Source: Pseudomonadota bacterium
GTDB taxonomy: Bacteria; Desulfobacterota; Syntrophia; Syntrophales; UBA5619
DNA length: 7,506 bases
Direction: 5' to 3'
NCBI GenBank assembly: GCA_018896355.1
Contig: JAHIMW010000118.1
Span: 1 to 7,506, forward strand
Positions 4,359 to 7,506 of this stretch are shown piece by piece. Both the position numbers and the translations under genes were made by a program. Numbering within the stretch: position 1 is the stretch's first letter; each line of letters starts with the position of its first letter. The notes beneath the pieces are model-generated. The model did no database searches and was not told the DNA's origin. It saw only the letters and a list, made by a program, of their open reading frames with translations.

Positions 4359-6154
4359 AGAAATCGATCCTGATGCCCCACGGAAAAGAGACCCTTCTCA
4401 TCCGTTACGATCTGGAACGGTGTCCGCAGGGCGGCATCCTCCGCCTGAAGCCCTTCCTCGCCTTCCGGGGGCATCACAAACTCGCCCTCGAAAACGATTT
4501 TCTCTGCGGCCGGACGGAAGGGATCGAAAACGGTTTCCGGATCGAACCCTACGCAGGGATGCCGCCCCTTGTCGTCCAGACCTCCCGGTCGTCGCGGTTC
4601 ACCCCTTCTCCCGTCTGGTACAACCGTTTCCAATACACGGAGGAGCGCGAACGGGGATTCGACTGGGAGGAGGATCTCTTCCTTCCAGGGATCATCGAGG
4701 TCCCGGTCGAGAGGAAATGCACGGTGATCCTCTCCGTCGGCTACGGGGACATGATGCCGCATCGTGGTGGGATAAATGGGGACATGATGCCGCATCGTGT
4801 CCCCATTTATCCGCGTCGCCCCGTTAATAATCCGACCGCGATCTGGAAGACCGAAATCATCCGCCGGGGCCGTGAACAGGCAGCCGACAAAAGAGAGACC
4901 GGCGGATTCACCGGCGAAGATCGGGAGCATCTCCTCGCCCTCCACCGCGCCGCACGGTCGTTTCTGATCACCACCCCTTCGGGAAGGCCGGCCGTCATCG
5001 CCGGGTATCCCTGGTTCGGAAGCTGGGGACGCGACACGCTGATATCGCTGCCCGGCCTCTGCTTCTCCACCGGCCGCATTGCGGAGGGGGTCGAGATCCT
5101 GACGGAGATCGGCCTGCACGAACAGGACGGCCTGCTGCCCAATTTTTTCTCCGGGGACGGTACGCCCGAGGCGTACAACACCGTGGACAGCTCGCTCTGG
5201 TATTTCTGGGCCATTCAGAACTTGGGGACAAGATGCCGCATCGTGTCCCCAAGTTCTGAACGATGCCGCATCATGTCCCCCAAGACGCTGATCCGCGATC
5301 GCTTCTGGCCCGTCATGAAACGGATCATCCGCTCGTTCATGGACGGAACGCGGTTCGGAATCGGCATGGACGCCCTTGGCCTCCTCCATGCAGGGGACGG
5401 AAAGCACGCACTGACCTGGATGGACGCAATGGTGGGAGGGATCCCCATCACCCCCCGCGACGGCTATCCGGTCGAGATCAACGCCCTCTGGTATAACGCC
5501 CTCTGCTTCGCCCGTGATCTAACAGCGGAATTCGGCGATCCGCCGCTCTTCGATCCCGATATCATTCCGCTTTTGCGAAGTTCGTTTAGGGTATTTTGGG
5601 GACATGATGCCGCATCGTGTCCCCAAAATACCCCCGGCGGCGCCACATTGCATCCCCAAGAGTGCCTCGGCGATGTCTTCCGCGACGGCGTCCTGGATGC
5701 CGCCGTCCGGCCGAACCAGATCTTCGCGGTCTCCCTCCCCCACTCGCCCCTCGACCCCGCGGAACAGGCCGCCGTTGTCCGGGCCGTTCGCGAGCAGCTC
5801 CTCACCCCCTGCGGCCTCCGAACCCTCTCGCCCGCCGCTCCGACCTACCGGGGCCGCTACCGGGGGAGCCCCGCCGAACGGGACGGCGCCTACCACCAGG
5901 GGACCGTATGGCCCTGGCTCCTGGGCGCATTCGGCGAGGCCGCCCTCCGCGTCGCCGATGACCCGGAGCGGGAAAAGGAAAACCTCCGGAAATACCTCCG
6001 GACCTTTCTCCGGCAACACCTGGTCGAGGCCGGGATCGGAAATGTCTCCGAGGTCTTCGACGGGGACGCGCCCCACCATCCGGGCGGCTGCATCGCCCAA
6101 GCCTGGAGCGTCGCCGAACTGCTCCGCCTTTACACACTGCTTGAAGACCGGTGA
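4355..6154 (+). CDS. glycogen debranching enzyme, main C-terminal part (GH133-type amylo-alpha-1,6-glucosidase)
   Basis: 599 residues continuing the frameshifted gene: the rest of GDE_N (to about 170) and the whole GDE_C (alpha/alpha)6 catalytic domain. It would hydrolyse alpha-1,6 branch points of glycogen in the cytoplasm. Conserved blocks are YPWFGSWGRDTLISLPGL (218-235), YNTVDSSLWYFWAIQ (274-288), GTRFGIGMD (331-339), TPRDGYPVEINALWYNAL (366-383), AAVRPNQIFAVSLPHSPL (449-466), YHQGTVWPWLLGAF (513-526) and VSEVFDGD with GCIAQAWSVAEL (564-589). The acidic residues of WGRD and SEVFDGD are likely catalytic or substrate-binding, which is inferred. Three peptides absent from the family come from inserted palindromes: about 131-153 (GDMMPHR twice), 290-310 (GTRCRIVSP and CRIMSP) and 416-428 (GHDAASCPQ). 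All keep the frame open. GTG 4355 is only the formal start, with a poor ribosome site; the true start is probably 4026. No glycogen synthesis genes are adjacent. Confidence 0.87.
   Translation: MKKSILMPHGKETLLIRYDLERCPQGGILRLKPFLAFRGHHKLALENDFLCGRTEGIENGFRIEPYAGMPPLVVQTSRSSRFTPSPVWYNRFQYTEERERGFDWEEDLFLPGIIEVPVERKCTVILSVGYGDMMPHRGGINGDMMPHRVPIYPRRPVNNPTAIWKTEIIRRGREQAADKRETGGFTGEDREHLLALHRAARSFLITTPSGRPAVIAGYPWFGSWGRDTLISLPGLCFSTGRIAEGVEILTEIGLHEQDGLLPNFFSGDGTPEAYNTVDSSLWYFWAIQNLGTRCRIVSPSSERCRIMSPKTLIRDRFWPVMKRIIRSFMDGTRFGIGMDALGLLHAGDGKHALTWMDAMVGGIPITPRDGYPVEINALWYNALCFARDLTAEFGDPPLFDPDIIPLLRSSFRVFWGHDAASCPQNTPGGATLHPQECLGDVFRDGVLDAAVRPNQIFAVSLPHSPLDPAEQAAVVRAVREQLLTPCGLRTLSPAAPTYRGRYRGSPAERDGAYHQGTVWPWLLGAFGEAALRVADDPEREKENLRKYLRTFLRQHLVEAGIGNVSEVFDGDAPHHPGGCIAQAWSVAELLRLYTLLEDR
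4745..4812 (+). repeat. 27-base palindromic element, locus 2: partial plus full copy
   Basis: A partial copy (4745-4766, the first 22 bases of the core) is followed by 11 bases and then a full core identical to locus 1 (4778-4804). The outer arms GGATAAAT (4770-4777) and ATTTATCC (4805-4812) pair perfectly over eight bases and are unique to this locus. Partial and full copies begin 33 bases apart, a multiple of three, so both are read as GDMMPHR. They lie in the debranching enzyme between ILSVGY and RRPVNNPTAIWKTE, probably in the segment joining the N-terminal and catalytic domains. Confidence 0.92.
5214..5280 (+). repeat. 27-base palindromic element, locus 3: full plus partial copy, stop-free variant
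   Basis: The full core at 5224-5250 differs from the other three by one base, A for T at core position 8 (5231). Arms TTCAGAACTT (5214-5223) and AAGTTCTGAA (5251-5260) pair perfectly over ten bases. The left arm encodes part of AIQNL, which fits the family, so it is probably ancestral and the right arm its inverted copy. A partial copy follows at 5261-5280. At its two asymmetric positions it matches the reverse orientation of the core; only the centre base disagrees. Reading frame here: GTRCRIVSP, then CRIMSP. Confidence 0.92.
5589..5633 (+). repeat. 27-base palindromic element, locus 4, with inverted arms
   Basis: The core at 5598-5624 is identical to loci 1 and 2. Arms GGGTATTTT (5589-5597) and AAAATACCC (5625-5633) pair perfectly over nine bases, giving a stem of about 22 pairs. 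The left arm encodes the VFW of FRVFW, consistent with the FW motif usual at this point in GDE_C domains, so the left side is probably native. Core plus right arm would be 36 bases, exactly 12 codons. The core is read here in the third frame, as GHDAASCP. Confidence 0.92.
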
Positions 6155-6163
6155 CAACCGGGT

Positions 6164-6184
6164 GGTATCGCAAATTGCGATACC
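6164..6184. repeat. perfect 10-bp palindrome after the debranching enzyme gene
   Basis: GGTATCGCAA (6164-6173) pairs perfectly with TTGCGATACC (6175-6184) around a single A. It starts nine bases after the TGA at 6152-6154. There is no T-run, so it is not a standard terminator. Its centre, TCGCAAATTGCGA, resembles the centre of the next palindrome (TCACAGATTGTGA), which suggests one family: operators or another class of small palindromic repeat. Confidence 0.8.
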
Positions 6185-6199
6185 TGACATAAAGTTACG

Positions 6200-6230
6200 G
6201 TCTTGAAGTCACAGATTGTGACTTCAAGAC
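6200..6230. repeat. 14-bp palindrome, LKSQIVTSR-coding type, upstream of WYL regulator
   Basis: GTCTTGAAGTCACA (6200-6213) pairs perfectly with TGTGACTTCAAGAC (6217-6230), with one G-T wobble around the central A. A near-identical half (CTTGAAGTCACA, then AATTG) begins at 7490 and is cut by the window end, so copies lie on both sides of the regulator gene. The + strand from 6203 reads LKSQIVTSR, recalling the SQIVTS motif of ORF6N-domain proteins, but a stop lies just upstream at 6185 and I see no such gene here. Confidence 0.8.
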
Positions 6231-6284
6231 GGACTCCGCCAAACGCGGGCTTTGTATTCAAGTTGAGGAAGGTGAATTCGATCA

Positions 6285-6311
6285 CTTGAGGTTCCATTTT
6301 GGCGTCTCAAG
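6285..6311 (+). promoter_or_regulatory. weak inverted repeat in the WYL gene leader
   Basis: CTTGAG (6285-6290) and CTCAAG (6306-6311) form a six-base inverted repeat with a 15-base spacer. TCAAGT (6258-6263) can alternatively pair with ACTTGA (6284-6289). With the palindrome at 6200-6230, the leader has an excess of CTTGA/TCAAG units. This could be an operator, possibly for autoregulation, but short repeats like this can arise by chance. Confidence 0.2.
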
Positions 6312-6347
6312 AATGTTTTTGCCGAGACTTACGGGAGGCGAACCGTC

Positions 6348-7319
6348 ATGGCAAAGAAACTTACCTACGAACGTTACTCCTGGTTTCACGGCCGGGTGAA
6401 GGCCGGCGTTTTCCCGAATTCGGCCGGTCTGGCCGACCATTTCGAGATCTCCCGCAAGCAGGCGCAGCGCGACGTGGGGTTCATGAGGGAGCGCCTGGGC
6501 GCCCCCCTTCTCTACAATGCGGACAAAAGGGGCTACGGGTACGAGGACGGGACCTACGAACTGCCCCCCGTCTGGCTGAAGGAGGAGGAGCTTCACGCCC
6601 TCTGCCTGGCGCTGCGGCTCTCGGCCGCCATCCCCGACCGGGGCCTCAAAAAATCCCTGCACCGTCTCATGGAGAACTTCCTCTCGTTGCGCTCGGCAGA
6701 CACCCCGCCCGGATTTCGGGACATTGAGGAGAAGGTGTCGGTCAAGAACGTGGCGTACTCCCGGGTCCCGGAGCCCGTCTTTCACGCCGTCGTCACCGCC
6801 CTGTTCCGCGAGCGCACCCTGAAGATCACATACCGCACGCCGCACAAGAATGAGACGACCGAGCGGGTCGTCCAACCGCTGCACCTGCTGTGCTACATGG
6901 GGAACTGGCACCTGATCGCCTTTTGCAGCCTGCGGGGTCAGATCCGGGACTTCGCCCTTTCCCGCATCCGCGCCGTGCAACCCTGCGCCGAACCCCTCGC
7001 CCTGCCGCCCGGCCTCCCCCCGATCAAGGAATACATCCGCCGGAATTTCGGCGTCATCTCCGGTGAGCGCTCCACGGATGTGGTGCTGCGTTTTACGCCC
7101 GGCGTCTCTCCCTGGATCGCCGAGCAGGAATGGCACGAGGCGCAGGAGGTCTCCGTTGGGAAGGACGGCAGCCTGCGCCTGCGCTTCCCCGTGTCCGGCT
7201 TCGGCGAAGTCGCCCGGGAGATCCTCAAATACGGTGCCGCCGTCGAGGTGCTCGAACCGCAGGAGCTCCGCGACACGATCCGGGAGGAAATCCGGAAGAT
7301 GGGAACCCTGTACCGGTAG
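6348..7319 (+). CDS. WYL-domain transcriptional regulator (HTH + WYL + WCX)
   Basis: A 323-residue cytoplasmic DNA-binding regulator. The N-terminal winged helix-turn-helix (about 5-70) includes LADHFEISRKQAQRDVGFMRE (28-48) and the wing GAPLLYNADKRGYGYEDG (51-68). The WYL domain (about 145-212) is recognisable from RVVQPLHLLCYMGNWHLIAFC (173-193, with WHL in the WYL position) and RDFALSRI (200-207). A C-terminal WCX-type extension covers about 240-320, including VVLRFTPGVSPWIAEQEWH and the ending IREEIRKMGTLY. WYL domains are known to sense ligands, sometimes nucleic acids, and such proteins regulate varied targets including DNA damage and phage defence genes. Nothing here shows the target. 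The start is ATG 6348, with GGGAGG at 6333-6338. It stands alone in its own orientation-matched leader, 193 bases after the debranching enzyme gene, and palindromes flank it on both sides. Confidence 0.9.
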   Translation: MAKKLTYERYSWFHGRVKAGVFPNSAGLADHFEISRKQAQRDVGFMRERLGAPLLYNADKRGYGYEDGTYELPPVWLKEEELHALCLALRLSAAIPDRGLKKSLHRLMENFLSLRSADTPPGFRDIEEKVSVKNVAYSRVPEPVFHAVVTALFRERTLKITYRTPHKNETTERVVQPLHLLCYMGNWHLIAFCSLRGQIRDFALSRIRAVQPCAEPLALPPGLPPIKEYIRRNFGVISGERSTDVVLRFTPGVSPWIAEQEWHEAQEVSVGKDGSLRLRFPVSGFGEVAREILKYGAAVEVLEPQELRDTIREEIRKMGTLYR

Positions 7320-7489
7320 ATGCGGCCGGACGCTATCGGCGGCGGCGCAAAAAATAATTTCACCTGCCGAACTGGTAGGACACGTTTTGGGGGACCAGGG
7401 GGGTTACAATTCCTTCCATAAGGGGGAAATCGCCTGAGGAGGTGGGGGCGGATAAACGGTATTATAACAGGGATACGTCAACTTACAAA
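7320..7489. other. intergenic stretch after the WYL regulator
   Basis: No supported gene, terminator or CRISPR repeat is visible. GAGGAGGTG at 7435-7443 is a good ribosome-binding-like sequence, but no ATG, GTG or TTG stands at a suitable distance. A frame with no stop from the ribosome-like site to the window end reads RQLTNLKSQI at its end, because it enters the palindrome starting at 7490; without a start codon I do not call it a gene. Confidence 0.5.
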
Positions 7490-7506
7490 CTTGAAGTCAC
7501 AAATTG
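7490..7506. repeat. second copy of the CTTGAAGTCACA palindrome, truncated by window end
   Basis: These 17 bases match 6202-6218 at all but one position (A for G in the centre). If the palindrome is complete it should continue TGACTTCAAG beyond the window. It follows an unassigned stretch downstream of the WYL regulator. Confidence 0.65.

Noticed and set aside
4142..5407. Long open frame on the minus strand (421 codons) across the debranching enzyme gene
   Set aside because: It is opposite a gene with clear family motifs, has no recognisable domain, and stays open because of high GC and because the palindromes have no stops in reverse frames.
5604..6206. 200-codon plus-strand frame overlapping the end of the debranching enzyme
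   Set aside because: Its translation is rich in Pro, Ser, Arg and Thr with no domain, and it is out of frame with the conserved GDE_C blocks.
7384..7400. TTTTGGGGGACCA as a further degenerate copy of the 27-base element
   Set aside because: Only GGGGAC matches; there is no right arm and no inverted flank.
7320..7489. CRISPR array next to the WYL regulator
   Set aside because: WYL regulators sometimes accompany CRISPR loci, but no repeated unit with regular spacing is present in the 187 remaining bases.

Overview
The window looks like a piece of a GC-rich, Gram-negative bacterial chromosome. A LolA-type periplasmic lipoprotein chaperone with a signal peptide implies an outer membrane. The gene mix (ComM/YifB ATPase, type-II branched-chain aminotransferase, archaeal-type glycogen debranching enzyme, WYL regulator) and the abundance of short palindromic repeats would fit a deltaproteobacterial (Desulfobacterota, perhaps Syntrophales-like) genome. 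That placement is an inference from general impression, not from a marker gene.

Layout, all genes on the + strand. 1-295: a gene-free leader with an inverted pair of GC-rich REP-like hairpins (about 5-52 and 75-117), then an AT-richer stretch with a possible promoter. 296-1825: comM. 1884-2960: ilvE-type branched-chain aminotransferase. 2961-3115: intergenic, with a candidate promoter and a cluster of DnaA-box-like 12-base repeats. 3116-3940: lolA, whose start is uncertain. 4026-6154: a glycogen debranching enzyme gene broken by an apparent one-base loss near 4320-4327 into two overlapping reading frames (4026-4358 and 4355-6154). 6155-6347: intergenic, with two strong palindromes. 6348-7319: WYL-domain transcriptional regulator. 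7320-7506: no supported gene; the window ends inside a second copy of one of those palindromes.

The most striking content is not a gene. A 27-base near-palindrome of fixed sequence occurs in four full and two partial copies, all between 3947 and 5633: one just upstream of the debranching enzyme gene and the others at three places inside it. Each full copy is bracketed by an additional 8-11 base inverted repeat that differs at every locus, so the hairpin stem extends into locally unique sequence. The copies inside the gene are read in three different frames, all open. The one copy that falls in the frame where the standard element has a TGA carries a substitution at exactly that base. This suggests a small mobile palindrome that tolerates life inside coding DNA, in a gene that was still under selection after insertion.

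The genes are mostly independent housekeeping functions (DNA recombination during transformation, amino-acid metabolism, lipoprotein trafficking, glycogen breakdown, regulation) rather than one pathway. Only the debranching enzyme and its inserted repeats form a clear unit of interest.
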